Below are positions 43,913 to 52,678 of a stretch of 64,000 nt of DNA, in pieces; position 1 is the stretch's first letter; each line of letters opens with the position of its first letter. The DNA comes from Stramentimicrobium sp964433555 (GTDB lineage: Bacteria > Atribacterota > Phoenicimicrobiia > Phoenicimicrobiales > Stramentimicrobiaceae), in assembly GCA_964433555.1 (NCBI GenBank), contig CAYSRG010000010.1, positions 10,938 through 74,937 of the forward strand, read 5' to 3'. Below the pieces are notes generated by a model. The model ran no database searches. It was given only the letters and a program-made list of their open reading frames with translations, and had not been told where the DNA came from. The translations under genes were made by a program, and so were the position numbers.

Positions 43913-44884
43913 ATGTCTAATAAAAAATTTAAGATTGTTATTACTGATTGTGATCATCCTTCTGTAGATATTGAAAAAAAAGTCTTAAGTACAATTAATT
44001 CCGAACCCATTTTAGAATCATGCCGTACAGAGGATGATGTAATAAAAGTTGCATCTGATGCTGACGCTGTGATCAATCAATATGCTCCCTTGACCAGGAG
44101 GGTAATACAGTCACTTAAAAAGTGTAAAATAATTACTCGTTATGGAGTAGGGGTAGACAATATCAATCTAAAAGCAGCAACTGAACATAATATTATTGTG
44201 GCAAATGTCCCTGATTATTGTGTTGACGAAGTTTCAACCCATGCCTTTTCTCTAATTCTCTCCTGTGCCAGGGCCATAACAATGTTAGATAGAAAATTAA
44301 GAGAAAAAAAATGGGATTTTACCTTAGCTAAACCACTCTTTAGAACACAGGGTCAGACCATAGGACTCTTTGGTTTGGGTAGGATTGCCAGGATGGTGGT
44401 AGATAAGGCTGCGGGTTTTGGATTTAAAGTTATTGCTTATGATCCTTATGTCTCCAAAACAGGTAGTGATGTAGAATTGGTTACTTTTGACCGCTTATTC
44501 TCTGATTCAGATTTTCTTTCTATCCATGCTCCTTTAACTGAGGAAACAAGGCATATTATTGGAGAAAAAGAACTAAAAATGATGAAGAATACAGCCTATT
44601 TGATTAATACTTCTCGTGGACCTCTGGTTGATGAAAAGGTCTTATATATAGCCCTAAAAGAAAGATGGATTGCTGGTGCAGCTCTGGATGTTATGGAAAA
44701 TGAACCACCTGATTGGGAGAATCCCTTACTATCTCTGGAAAATACAATTATAACTCCTCATATCTCTTTTTACTCAGAAGAGTCCTATGTTGAGCTTAAA
44801 ACAAAAACTGCTGAGGCTGTTCTTTCTGTACTTATCGGAAATAGACCGAGATCAGTAGTGAATCCACAAGTTTTAAATAGTTAA
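43913..44884 (+). CDS. D-isomer-specific 2-hydroxyacid dehydrogenase
   Basis: The 323-residue protein has the two-domain layout of the family: ITRYGVGVDNINLKAATEHNI, the NAD-binding GLFGLGRIARMVVDKA, then INTSRGPLVDEKVL with the catalytic arginine, LDVMENEPP with the glutamate and ITPHISFYSEES with the histidine. These reduce 2-keto acids to D-2-hydroxyacids, as in phosphoglycerate or glyoxylate/hydroxypyruvate reductases. It lies directly behind the second TRAP system and 22 bases before an SDR gene, so a role on the imported sugar acid is likely; the substrate is not evident. Confidence 0.9.
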   Translation: MSNKKFKIVITDCDHPSVDIEKKVLSTINSEPILESCRTEDDVIKVASDADAVINQYAPLTRRVIQSLKKCKIITRYGVGVDNINLKAATEHNIIVANVPDYCVDEVSTHAFSLILSCARAITMLDRKLREKKWDFTLAKPLFRTQGQTIGLFGLGRIARMVVDKAAGFGFKVIAYDPYVSKTGSDVELVTFDRLFSDSDFLSIHAPLTEETRHIIGEKELKMMKNTAYLINTSRGPLVDEKVLYIALKERWIAGAALDVMENEPPDWENPLLSLENTIITPHISFYSEESYVELKTKTAEAVLSVLIGNRPRSVVNPQVLNS

Positions 44885-44906
44885 GCTTTTTACAGGAGGT
44901 TAAAAG

Positions 44907-45653
44907 ATGAGCTTAAAGGATAAAGTAGCAATTATTACCGGTGCTGGTAGGGGTATTGGTAAAGCGATTGCCCTTACTCTTGCACGGGAAGAAGCAAATA
45001 TCATTGTTAATGATATTAATACAGAAATTGCCCAGAATGTTGCTGACGAAATAAAGGGTATGGGTAGAAGAGCTCTTGTCATTCAAGCAGATATTTCCGT
45101 GGCAAGGGAAGTAAATCAGATGGTGGCATTGAGTATGAGAGAATTCGGTAGAATTGATATTTTAATAAATAATGCTTCAATTATTAAAAGGGGAACCATT
45201 GAGGAGCTTAGTGAAGAGGATTGGGAAAAGGTAATCAATGTTAATCTTAAAGGTACTTTTCATTGTATGAAGTCGGTTGTGGGAATTATGAAAAAGCAGA
45301 AATATGGGAAAATAGTTAATATTTCTTCAATAGTAGGCAAAATAGGAGATCTGGCTTCTGCTCCCTGTTATGGTGCATCTAAGGCAGGCATAGCTTGCTT
45401 GGGCAAATCCTTAGCTAGAGAACTAGCTCCCTTTAATATTAATGTTAATGTGGTTGCTCCTCATGCTATTGAGACAGAAATGAGCAGGGAATGGCCTGAA
45501 GAAAAAAGAAAAAGTATCATCGCTGGAATACCACTTGGAAGAATGGGGGAACCGGAGGATGTGGCAGAAGCAGTTGCTTTTTTGGTATCTGATAAAGCTA
45601 AATTTATCACTGGCGAAGTTCTGGATGTCAATGGTGGAAGTTTAATGGATTGA
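44907..45653 (+). CDS. Short-chain dehydrogenase/reductase (KduD/FabG-like)
   Basis: The 248-residue classical SDR has TGAGRGIGKAIA for cofactor binding, NNAS, the catalytic serine in VNISSIVGK and the YGASKAG tyrosine-lysine pair. Length and motifs fit both sugar-acid reductases such as KduD (2,5-diketo-3-deoxygluconate reductase) and FabG. With kduI in the same gene set, KduD activity is plausible but not proven. Acidic residues behind the second strand (NDIN) suggest NAD preference. TACAGGAGGTTAAAAG precedes the ATG. Confidence 0.85.
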   Translation: MSLKDKVAIITGAGRGIGKAIALTLAREEANIIVNDINTEIAQNVADEIKGMGRRALVIQADISVAREVNQMVALSMREFGRIDILINNASIIKRGTIEELSEEDWEKVINVNLKGTFHCMKSVVGIMKKQKYGKIVNISSIVGKIGDLASAPCYGASKAGIACLGKSLARELAPFNINVNVVAPHAIETEMSREWPEEKRKSIIAGIPLGRMGEPEDVAEAVAFLVSDKAKFITGEVLDVNGGSLMD

Positions 45654-45700
45654 ATAGAAATAAGTGACTAAGAAAATTAATCCTCTTTAAATTATTATTG

Positions 45701-45733
45701 GAATCACTCCCCCCTATGTGGATTCTTTATTTA
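45701..45733 (+). terminator. Possible terminator after the SDR gene
   Basis: GAATCAC at 45701-45707 pairs with GTGGATTC at 45718-45725 (one bulge), enclosing a C-rich loop, and TTTATTTAC follows. The stem is short, so termination may be partial. Confidence 0.4.
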
Positions 45734-45798
45734 CTTAATTTTATCAAATAGAAAAATTATCAATTATTATTGTATCTGAGATAAAAGGAGGCAATGCT

Positions 45799-46998
45799 AT
45801 GAGTAAAGCTATTTATATCGGAATAGTTGGTTGTGGTTTTGCTGCTGATTTTCATTATAATTCCTATCAACGAGTTACTGGTTTGGAGGTTACAGTGGTG
45901 GGGATTACATCACTTACCAGAGAACATCGAGAAAAGTTTGCCTGTAAATGTGGCATTAATGCCTTTAATTCTCTGGAAGAAATGCTTCCCGAGGTGGATG
46001 TCATTGATATATGCACTCCAGTATATACTCATGAAGAAATATCTACAAAATCTTTAGAGGCAGGTAAGCATATAATTGTGGAAAAACCCTTTACAGGATA
46101 TTTTGGGCCACCTGGAAACAAGAATTTTAAAGGTAATAAATTTCCAAAAGAAAAAATGCTAAAAGAGGCTATAGCCAGCACCAAAAGAATAATAACTACA
46201 GCATTAAAGTATCAGAGAAAAATCTGTTATGCCGAAAATTGGATTTATGCACCAGCTGTGCAGAAAGAGGCAGAAATTATTTCCAAGTCCCGGGGGCAGA
46301 TATTATGGGCTCTAGGAGGACAATCACATTCCGGAAGTCTTTCTCCAGCTTATGGAATCTGGCGACTCTCTGGGGGTGGTTCTATTGTTGGTAAAAGCTG
46401 TCATCCTTTATCTGCACTGCTTTATCTCAAACAAGTAGAAGGGATTGCCAGTAATAACAGAGCAATTCGTCCTAAGACAGTGAGTGCCCGTACTCATGAG
46501 ATAACCAGAAATCCCAGTTTTATAAACAAAGGTTTTTTAAGAACTGATTATGAGGATATAGAAGATTATGGTTATCTCCATGTGGTATTCGATGATGGTA
46601 TGATTGCCGATATTTTTGCCTCAGAATTGGTAATGGGTGGTGTACATAACTGGTTAGAAATCTTTGCTAATAACCATAGGATTCGTTGCAATTTGAGCCC
46701 TACTGATGCCTTAGAACTTTACAATCCAGATGAAAAGCAATTGGAAGATGTTTATATAATGGAAAAAATTGGTACCAAGCAAGGCTGGTCTAATCCAGCA
46801 CCTGATGAAAACTTTATGTTTGGTTATCCTCAGGAAATACAGGACTTTATGGAATCAATTGCTGGTGAAAGAGAGCCTAAAGCAGGAATGTTATTAGCTA
46901 GTGATGTAATAAGTGTTCTTTATTCAGCTTATGTATCAGCAGAGAAAAAAGGTATGGAAGTAGAAATACCGCTAATATCTCCTAAGGAAACAACATGA
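45799..46998 (+). CDS. Gfo/Idh/MocA family oxidoreductase, long form
   Basis: The 399-residue protein starts YIGIVGCGFAADFHYNSYQ (Rossmann), has IIVEKPFTGYFGPPG with the catalytic EKP lysine and GGGSIVGKSCHPLSALLYL in place of the usual D-x-x-x-H segment. An insertion of about 40 residues after EKP (NKNFKGNKFPKEKML) makes it longer than the 340-350 typical of the family and of its neighbour at 35260. It may act on a larger or acylated sugar acid. GGAGGCAATGCT precedes the ATG. A strong promoter begins just after its stop, so it ends the transcript. Confidence 0.85.
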   Translation: MSKAIYIGIVGCGFAADFHYNSYQRVTGLEVTVVGITSLTREHREKFACKCGINAFNSLEEMLPEVDVIDICTPVYTHEEISTKSLEAGKHIIVEKPFTGYFGPPGNKNFKGNKFPKEKMLKEAIASTKRIITTALKYQRKICYAENWIYAPAVQKEAEIISKSRGQILWALGGQSHSGSLSPAYGIWRLSGGGSIVGKSCHPLSALLYLKQVEGIASNNRAIRPKTVSARTHEITRNPSFINKGFLRTDYEDIEDYGYLHVVFDDGMIADIFASELVMGGVHNWLEIFANNHRIRCNLSPTDALELYNPDEKQLEDVYIMEKIGTKQGWSNPAPDENFMFGYPQEIQDFMESIAGEREPKAGMLLASDVISVLYSAYVSAEKKGMEVEIPLISPKETT

Positions 46999-47008
46999 AA
47001 ATAAGACT

Positions 47009-47036
47009 TTGACATCTTTACATTTTGAGGTATAAT
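47009..47036 (+). promoter_or_regulatory. Strong sigma-70-type promoter of the third dctP
   Basis: A perfect TTGACA at 47009-47014 and a perfect TATAAT at 47031-47036 are separated by 16 bases. The start would be near 47043, just before a tandem operator, which implies tight repression and high induced expression. Confidence 0.75.
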
Positions 47037-47049
47037 ATTTGTAGGAAAA

Positions 47050-47086
47050 ATTCATTCATATAGAACAATATTCTATAATGTAGAAT
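47050..47086. promoter_or_regulatory. Tandem 17-bp operator, predicted IclR-type binding sites
   Basis: ATTCTATAATGTAGAAT at 47070-47086 is the best palindrome of the set. ATTCATTCATATAGAAC at 47050-47066 lies exactly 20 bp upstream and keeps both half-sites (ATTC and ATAGAA). The pair follows the predicted start of transcription by a few bases. Confidence 0.6.
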
Positions 47087-47269
47087 AATTATGGTTTTTG
47101 GAGAAAAAAGCAGAAGAATATGAGGCATGTTCTAAAAAGTTGATACTCAAGGGAAACAAATAGTTTAATACTGAAGGAGGTGAGGCAAAAAGCATCAATG
47201 AAGGCATTGGCTAGAACAATATTAAGTAGAAAAAGTTTAATAATATTTATTTAAAAGAGGGGTTTAAAA

Positions 47270-48241
47270 ATGTTAAAAAAGTTTTTTTCTGTAATATTAA
47301 TACTTTTTCTAGTCCTTACCATGTTTACCCAGATAGTGGGAGCTAAGACTACTATTCATCTAGCAAGCCCATTTGCAGCAGGTCATATTTTAGTAGAAGC
47401 AGGTGAAAAATTTAAAGAACTGCTGGAGAAAGAAAGCGGAGGAGAAATTGAAGTTCTTGTTCAAGTGGCATTAGGCTCTGAAGAAGAAGTCAATGATTGG
47501 TGTAGCGAAGGGAAAGTAGAAATGCAAGCTACTGGTGGAAGGCCAATTGAAGTCTCTGCTCCCCAATATTTCTTTTTCAATGCACCTTATGTCATGAGAG
47601 ATTTTGAACATTTCCTGAAAGTTTGGGAATCTCCTTTAGGAATGGAAGCTAGGGATGTAATTGCAGAAAACGGCAATATGATATATCTGGGAATAGTTTA
47701 TCGAGGATTACGTCAAACAACTTCAAACAAGCCAATCTATACCCCAGAAGATGTCCACATGTTAAAACTCAGATTACCAACAGTAAAGACCTGGATTGCG
47801 GTATGGGAAGAAATCGGGGCAGCTCCTGTTCCCATTCCTTTGCCTGATCTCTATAATTCATTAAAAGACGGAATAGCAGATGCATCCGAAGGCGATTTAC
47901 CACAGATTTCTTCTTTCAAATTAGATGAAGTGCAAAGTTATCTCACTATTACAAACCATTTAGTTCAAACAGGAGGAATTCTTGTTAATAAGAGTTTTTT
48001 TGAAGGATTATCCAATGACCAACAGGAGCTAATTTTAAAGAATATAAAACAAGCTGTTAATTGGGCTAATGATAAAATTAAGAAAGGTGAGACAGATATT
48101 CTCATTGATCTTCAGAAGAAAGGAATGCAAGTGGTAATTCCTGATGCTGTTGCTTTCCGGGAAAAAGGGAAACCAGCTGTTGAAGAACTGTTCAGGACCG
48201 AATGGCCAGTAACTACCTGGGAAGAAGTATTGTCTTATTAG
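47270..48241 (+). CDS. TRAP-type substrate-binding protein (DctP), without adjacent permease genes
   Basis: The 323-residue protein has a signal peptide (FSVILILFLVLTMFTQIVGA) and the DctP pattern: IHLASPFAAGHILVEAGEKFKELLEKE, MLKLRLPTVKTWIAVWEEIGAAPVPI (substrate arginine) and SLKDGIADASEGDLPQI. No DctQ or DctM gene follows; an M24-like protein and a TctCBA transporter do. It may share the permease of a neighbouring TRAP system or act as a sensor. It has its own strong promoter with tandem operators, so it is probably induced with the first TRAP operon. Confidence 0.88.
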   Translation: MLKKFFSVILILFLVLTMFTQIVGAKTTIHLASPFAAGHILVEAGEKFKELLEKESGGEIEVLVQVALGSEEEVNDWCSEGKVEMQATGGRPIEVSAPQYFFFNAPYVMRDFEHFLKVWESPLGMEARDVIAENGNMIYLGIVYRGLRQTTSNKPIYTPEDVHMLKLRLPTVKTWIAVWEEIGAAPVPIPLPDLYNSLKDGIADASEGDLPQISSFKLDEVQSYLTITNHLVQTGGILVNKSFFEGLSNDQQELILKNIKQAVNWANDKIKKGETDILIDLQKKGMQVVIPDAVAFREKGKPAVEELFRTEWPVTTWEEVLSY

Positions 48242-48301
48242 TGAATAAATAAGAATTTTAATAAATATGATAACTTTCCCAATTGTTAATGAATTAAGAC
48301 A

Positions 48302-48352
48302 GGGGGGTATTAAGTAAAATATAATTTATCCCATAATTAAGAAATACCCCCC
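48302..48352 (+). terminator. Stem-loop after the orphan dctP
   Basis: GGGGGGTATT at 48302-48311 pairs with AATACCCCCC at 48343-48352, followed by ACAGGATAGTTTTTT. The 31-base loop is AT-rich. Probably a terminator or 3' stabiliser of the binding-protein message. Confidence 0.6.
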
Positions 48353-48453
48353 ACAGGATAGTTTTTTAAAATATTACATGATTAACTTGAAATACTAATA
48401 GTAAAGAAATATTGAGAAGCAAGAATGATTTGATAAAAAATGGGAGCATAAGC

Positions 48454-49557
48454 ATGATTAACTGGTCTGAAGTAAATGAAAAGAAAAAAAGAATAAAAAC
48501 TTTAATGGACTCATTAAGTCTTGATGCTATTCTATTGAAGAGACAATGCAATTTTTCCTGGATCACCTGTGGTGGCACAAATCAGGTAAGTATTGCTACT
48601 GATACAGGCGCTGCCTCTATCCTGATTACCTCTGGTGAAGAATATGTTATTTGTAATAATATCGAGGCACCTCGTATTGAAAAAGAAGAGAAACTTTCAG
48701 AACAGGGATATAAAATTAGGTCATTTAAATGGTATGAAGATAGGGAAGAGAATATAATTAATGAGATAGTTAAAGGCGGTGAGATTGGTTGTGATATTTC
48801 TTTCCCTGGAACTAAAAATATTTCTCAATCTTTAAACCCCCTCCGCTATTCCCTTACTCCCTGGGAAGTGGAAAGATATAAGGAAGTTGGCTATCTTACT
48901 TCTAAAGCGATTGAAGAAACTGCCTTGACCATAAAACCGGGTGATAAGGAATGTGAGATTATCGGTAGATTAGCCGAAAGGTTATGGGCTAACCGTTTAG
49001 ATTATATTACTACTTTTTGTGCTGCAGATGAGAGGATTGCTAATTTCAGGCATCCTCTGGCAACAGAAAAAAAAGTTAATCAGAGGGTTATGCTCTGTGT
49101 TAATGCTAGAAAATGGGGATTAATTATCTCCCTCACCAGATTTGTTCAATTTGGAAAAATCCCTGAGGAGATAAAAAAGAAATATCAGGATAATGTCCAT
49201 ATAGATTGTGTAATGATGTCTAATACTATACCTGGAAGGCCGGTGCTGGAAGCTTTTAAAAAGAGTCTAGAAGCATATCAGGAAATGGGATACCCGGAAG
49301 AATATCAACTTCATCATCAAGGAGGAGCTATCGGTTATACGGGTAGAGATTATAGAGTAAACTTTCAAACCAATGAAATTATCCAGGAAAACCAGGGATT
49401 TGCTTGGAATCCTTCTATTACCGGTAGTAAAAGTGAGGATACCATGTTGGCTACTTCAGATGGCCCAGTACTTTTATCCAAACCGGTAATTTTCCCAACA
49501 CTAAAAATTAAAGGAGGTGAGCATACTTTTATAAGACCCGATATTTTGATAAAATAA
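48454..49557 (+). CDS. M24 (creatinase/Xaa-Pro peptidase)-like protein with most metal ligands lost
   Basis: From the ATG at 48454 (GGGAG seven bases upstream) the 367-residue protein has a creatinase-type N-terminal domain (SLDAILLKRQCNFSWITCGG) and a pita-bread C-terminal domain (YSLTPWEVERYKEVGYLTSKAIEE). At the metal sites of M24 peptidases it differs: the two aspartates correspond to N217 and S226, and the first glutamate to N319 (AWNP instead of xEP). H287/H288 and E328 (SEDTML) remain. It is therefore probably not a metallopeptidase; like creatinase it may hydrolyse a C-N bond without metal, or have a non-catalytic role. It lies between an orphan DctP and a TctCBA transporter. Confidence 0.75.
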   Translation: MINWSEVNEKKKRIKTLMDSLSLDAILLKRQCNFSWITCGGTNQVSIATDTGAASILITSGEEYVICNNIEAPRIEKEEKLSEQGYKIRSFKWYEDREENIINEIVKGGEIGCDISFPGTKNISQSLNPLRYSLTPWEVERYKEVGYLTSKAIEETALTIKPGDKECEIIGRLAERLWANRLDYITTFCAADERIANFRHPLATEKKVNQRVMLCVNARKWGLIISLTRFVQFGKIPEEIKKKYQDNVHIDCVMMSNTIPGRPVLEAFKKSLEAYQEMGYPEEYQLHHQGGAIGYTGRDYRVNFQTNEIIQENQGFAWNPSITGSKSEDTMLATSDGPVLLSKPVIFPTLKIKGGEHTFIRPDILIK

Positions 49558-49615
49558 ATTAGATTTTCTACATTTTTTGGTAGGAAAAACTTTAGAAAAG
49601 GAGAGGTAAGTTAAA

Positions 49616-50605
49616 ATGAAAATATTTGCTAAGGTTAAAACTGTGATAGTATCTATAATTTTACTTTTACTCTGTTCTATGTTTATTTTACCTGAGGTTT
49701 TTGCTCAAGAAGCATTCCCATCCCGGGAAATAGAACTTATGATTCCCTGGTCTGTAGGAGGAGCAACCGATATATCTTTCCGAACCTTTCTATCTGTTTT
49801 ACCCAAATATTTAAAAGTGCCAGTAGTTATTGTCAATATACCTGGTGGAGGTGCAGTTCCCGGATATGCCGAGGCAATGACTAAAAAACCAGATGGATAT
49901 TATCTGGTTGCCTGGGCTACCCCTTCCATAACCAAAACCCATATGAGCGTTACACCTTATGATTATACAACCTTTAATCCCATTATTAATTTAACCAATG
50001 CACCCTGCTGGATTTTAGTTCCAGGGAATTCACCTTATCAGAATTTGACTGACTTACTTGATGCTGCCAAAAAACAACCGGGCAATGTTACCATGGGTAA
50101 TGCCGGTGCCGGTGGTGGAACCCATATGATTGCCCTGGCCTTTGAGAAGACAGCCGGCGTTAGTTTTAACCATGTTCCCTATCAGGGAGGCGGACCGGCA
50201 CTGGTCGGCGCTATGGGTGGACACGTTGATTCAGTCATTGTTTCACCACCCGAGGGCGTAGCGCAGCTGGGGTCCGGAGATTTAAGATGTGTAGCCGTTT
50301 TTTCAGAGGAAAGGCTGGAGGAATTTCCTGAAGTTCTGACTGCCAAGGAACAGGGTGTCGATTTTACCTTGGGACAATGGAGAGGACTGGCTGCTCCCAA
50401 AGGTACCGATCCAGATAGAATTAAGGTAATCCATGATGCCTTTAAGGCGACCATGGAAGATCCTGATTTTCTGGTTCTTGCTAAAAATGCAGGCGTACTC
50501 CTTAACTACAAAGGAACAGAGGAATTTACCAAGTGGGTAGAAGAGCAGGATAAGTTCTATAAAGACTTAATCATAACGAATAAACTGGGTGATAAGTACA
50601 AATAA
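49616..50605 (+). CDS. tctC: Tripartite tricarboxylate transporter binding protein, TctC (Bug) family
   Basis: The 329-residue protein has a signal peptide (TVIVSIILLLLCSMFILPEVFA) and Bug-family motifs: FPSREIELMIPWSVGGATDI, VNIPGGGAVPGYAEAM, NVTMGNAGAGGGTHMIALAF and FNHVPYQGGGPALVGAMGGHVD. These bind carboxylates extracellularly and deliver them to TctAB. Citrate, tartrate or sugar diacids are typical ligands; the one here is unknown. AAAGGAGAGGTAAGTTAAA precedes the ATG. A terminator-like hairpin before tctB suggests higher expression of this subunit. Confidence 0.92.
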   Translation: MKIFAKVKTVIVSIILLLLCSMFILPEVFAQEAFPSREIELMIPWSVGGATDISFRTFLSVLPKYLKVPVVIVNIPGGGAVPGYAEAMTKKPDGYYLVAWATPSITKTHMSVTPYDYTTFNPIINLTNAPCWILVPGNSPYQNLTDLLDAAKKQPGNVTMGNAGAGGGTHMIALAFEKTAGVSFNHVPYQGGGPALVGAMGGHVDSVIVSPPEGVAQLGSGDLRCVAVFSEERLEEFPEVLTAKEQGVDFTLGQWRGLAAPKGTDPDRIKVIHDAFKATMEDPDFLVLAKNAGVLLNYKGTEEFTKWVEEQDKFYKDLIITNKLGDKYK

Positions 50606-50610
50606 TTAAT

Positions 50611-50666
50611 AAAGATAGATAGAGGGGTCTTTAGTTGTAATAGACTAATACCTCTCTATCTTTTTA
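50611..50666 (+). terminator. Terminator-like hairpin between tctC and tctB
   Basis: AAAGATAGATAGAGG at 50611-50625 pairs, with a one-base offset, with CCTCTCTATCTTTTT at 50651-50665; the T-run is part of the right arm. It would allow partial readthrough to tctB and tctA. Confidence 0.55.
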
Positions 50667-50680
50667 GGTAGCATAGTAAA

Positions 50681-51151
50681 ATGGGGAAAAAAGAAATCAT
50701 TCTGAGTATTCTATTTATTATTGTCTCGATTACAGTATTTGCCTTGACTTTTCAATTCCCTCATCAGACTGTTGCCCTGGCACCCACTGCCTTTCCGCGC
50801 TTTATTAGTGCAAGTTTGATGATACTTTCTGTCATTCTTTTAATTCAAGGAATAAAGGGAATGAACAAAAAGATTTCTGGACAGAAAGAAGAAAAAGTAC
50901 AAAATGAAAATGATAAAATCTTTATTTTCAAACTGATCATCATGATATTTTTGGCTTTTATATACACCCGGGTGATTGGCAAGATAGGTTATTTAGGAGC
51001 AACGCCCCCGTTTATAGCAGGCACTATGCTCCTTTTTAAGGAAAGAAGAATTGCCTGGATTGTAGGGTTATCTTTGACGACTACAGTTCTATTATATTTG
51101 ATATTCAGGATCATTTTTAAAATACCAATTCCTCGTTTTACTCTTTTTTAA
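50681..51151 (+). CDS. tctB: Tripartite tricarboxylate transporter small permease, TctB family
   Basis: The 156-residue protein has four hydrophobic segments (about 5-25, 38-55, 85-105, 125-150) with the TctB-typical ALAPTAFPRFISASLMILSVILLIQG in the first half and YLGATPPFIAGTMLLFKERR in the second. It joins TctA in the membrane. The gene lies between tctC and tctA in the usual C-B-A order. No strong ribosome site is seen before the ATG (TTTAGGTAGCATAAA region), so translation may be weaker than for tctC. Confidence 0.88.
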   Translation: MGKKEIILSILFIIVSITVFALTFQFPHQTVALAPTAFPRFISASLMILSVILLIQGIKGMNKKISGQKEEKVQNENDKIFIFKLIIMIFLAFIYTRVIGKIGYLGATPPFIAGTMLLFKERRIAWIVGLSLTTTVLLYLIFRIIFKIPIPRFTLF

Positions 51152-51180
51152 AGGTATTACTGGTAAAGGAGAGATACAGA

Positions 51181-52677
51181 TTGGCCATCATTGAAGGTTT
51201 TTTCTATGTCTTGCATCCTGCTCATTTCCCTTATCTTCTTCTGGGGGTTATAGGCGGTATTATCGTTGGCGCGATTCCCGGGCTAACCGGTTCGGTGGGG
51301 ATTATTTTACTTCTGCCTTTTATCTATTATCTGGATGCCAGTACAGCGATTGTCATGCTTTGCGGAATGTTCTGTGGCGCAATTTATGGTGGCTCTATTT
51401 CGGCTATCTTAATATCTACACCGGGGACTCCTTCTGCAGCTGCTACAGTACTTGACGGGTATCCTTTATCTCAGAAAGGTGAAGCGGGAAAGGCAATCGG
51501 CGTTGCAACCATTGCCTCTGCAGCCGGTGGTCTTATTTCTACTTTTTGTCTGATGTTTATTGCACCCCAGTTAGCCAGGATGGCTCTCAAGTTCGGACCG
51601 GAGGAATATTTTGCGCTTATGATATTTGGTTTAACGATTATTGCCAGTGTCTCTGGTAGATCTTTGGTAAAGGGGTTGATAGCAGGATTTTTTGGGCTTC
51701 TCATTGCTACCGTTGGACTAGATCCGGTTACCGGGTATGCCAGATTTTCCTTTAATATCCCGAATTTAATGCGAGGATTCAGTACGCTGCCGGTTCTTAT
51801 CGGTCTATTTGCCATATCACAGATTTTTATCCAGCTGGAAGAAAAAACATTAAAAGAAAAAGTAATTCACCCTGACCAGAAAATTACCAATGTTTTACCT
51901 TCTTTTAAAGAGCTGAAGAGATTATTAACCATTATTATTCCTGCTTCTTTTCTGGGGACATTCATTGGTATTATTCCGGGTACTGGAGGTACGATTGCAG
52001 CATTTCTGGCTTATAATGAAGCCAAAAGATGGTCGAAAGATCCAGAATCATTTGGAAAAGGGAATATCATAGGTGTTGCAGCACCGGAAGCGGCAAACAA
52101 CGGTACGACAGGCGGTGCAATGGTCCCGCTTCTATCTCTCGGTATCCCTGGAGATGCAGTAACGGCAGTGATGCTGGGGGCTCTCATTCTTATCGGGATC
52201 AGACCCGGACCCTTACTATTCAGAGAACACCCGGAAATTATTAATCCGATTTTTGCCGGCATGTTTTTAGCAAATGTTTTGATTCTGATACTGGGTATAT
52301 TGAGTGTAAGACTGTTTCCAAAGATTTTAAAAACGCCCGATTCTATACTTTTTCCTATTATATTTGCCCTGTGTTTTCTGGGAGCCTTCTCTTTAAATAA
52401 CAGTATTTATGATATGTTAATTGCCTTGATATTTGGGATTATCGGTTATATTTTAAGAAAGAATGGTTTTCCGGTAGCTCCGATTGTTTTAGGGGTCATC
52501 CTGGGTCCTATTGTAGAAGATGAGCTGGGCAGGGCATTAATCATTTCTCATGGCAATTGGAAGGTACTCTTTCAATCACCTATTGCTATTTTTTTCTACA
52601 TAATTTCCATCCTTTCCCTGTTATACTCTCTAAAACGACAATTGCCTGTACGCCAAAAAATCAATAGAACTTCTTAA
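51181..52677 (+). CDS. tctA: Tripartite tricarboxylate transporter large permease, TctA family
   Basis: The 498-residue protein has about twelve membrane segments and TctA signatures: GVIGGIIVGAIPGLTGSVGI, FCGAIYGGSISAILISTPGTP, FIGIIPGTGGTIAAFLAYNEAKR and GVAAPEAANNGTTGGAMVPLLSLGIPG. It is the transport subunit of the TTT system. The start is a TTG at 51181 after AAAGGAGAGATACAGA. It ends the operon; the next 800 bases hold only a gene relic and the promoter of the next cluster. Confidence 0.93.
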   Translation: MAIIEGFFYVLHPAHFPYLLLGVIGGIIVGAIPGLTGSVGIILLLPFIYYLDASTAIVMLCGMFCGAIYGGSISAILISTPGTPSAAATVLDGYPLSQKGEAGKAIGVATIASAAGGLISTFCLMFIAPQLARMALKFGPEEYFALMIFGLTIIASVSGRSLVKGLIAGFFGLLIATVGLDPVTGYARFSFNIPNLMRGFSTLPVLIGLFAISQIFIQLEEKTLKEKVIHPDQKITNVLPSFKELKRLLTIIIPASFLGTFIGIIPGTGGTIAAFLAYNEAKRWSKDPESFGKGNIIGVAAPEAANNGTTGGAMVPLLSLGIPGDAVTAVMLGALILIGIRPGPLLFREHPEIINPIFAGMFLANVLILILGILSVRLFPKILKTPDSILFPIIFALCFLGAFSLNNSIYDMLIALIFGIIGYILRKNGFPVAPIVLGVILGPIVEDELGRALIISHGNWKVLFQSPIAIFFYIISILSLLYSLKRQLPVRQKINRTS

Positions 52678-52678
52678 A

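Noticed and set aside
44907..45653. Naming the SDR kduD
   Set aside because: Motifs are those of classical SDRs in general; only the presence of kduI supports it, so no symbol is given.
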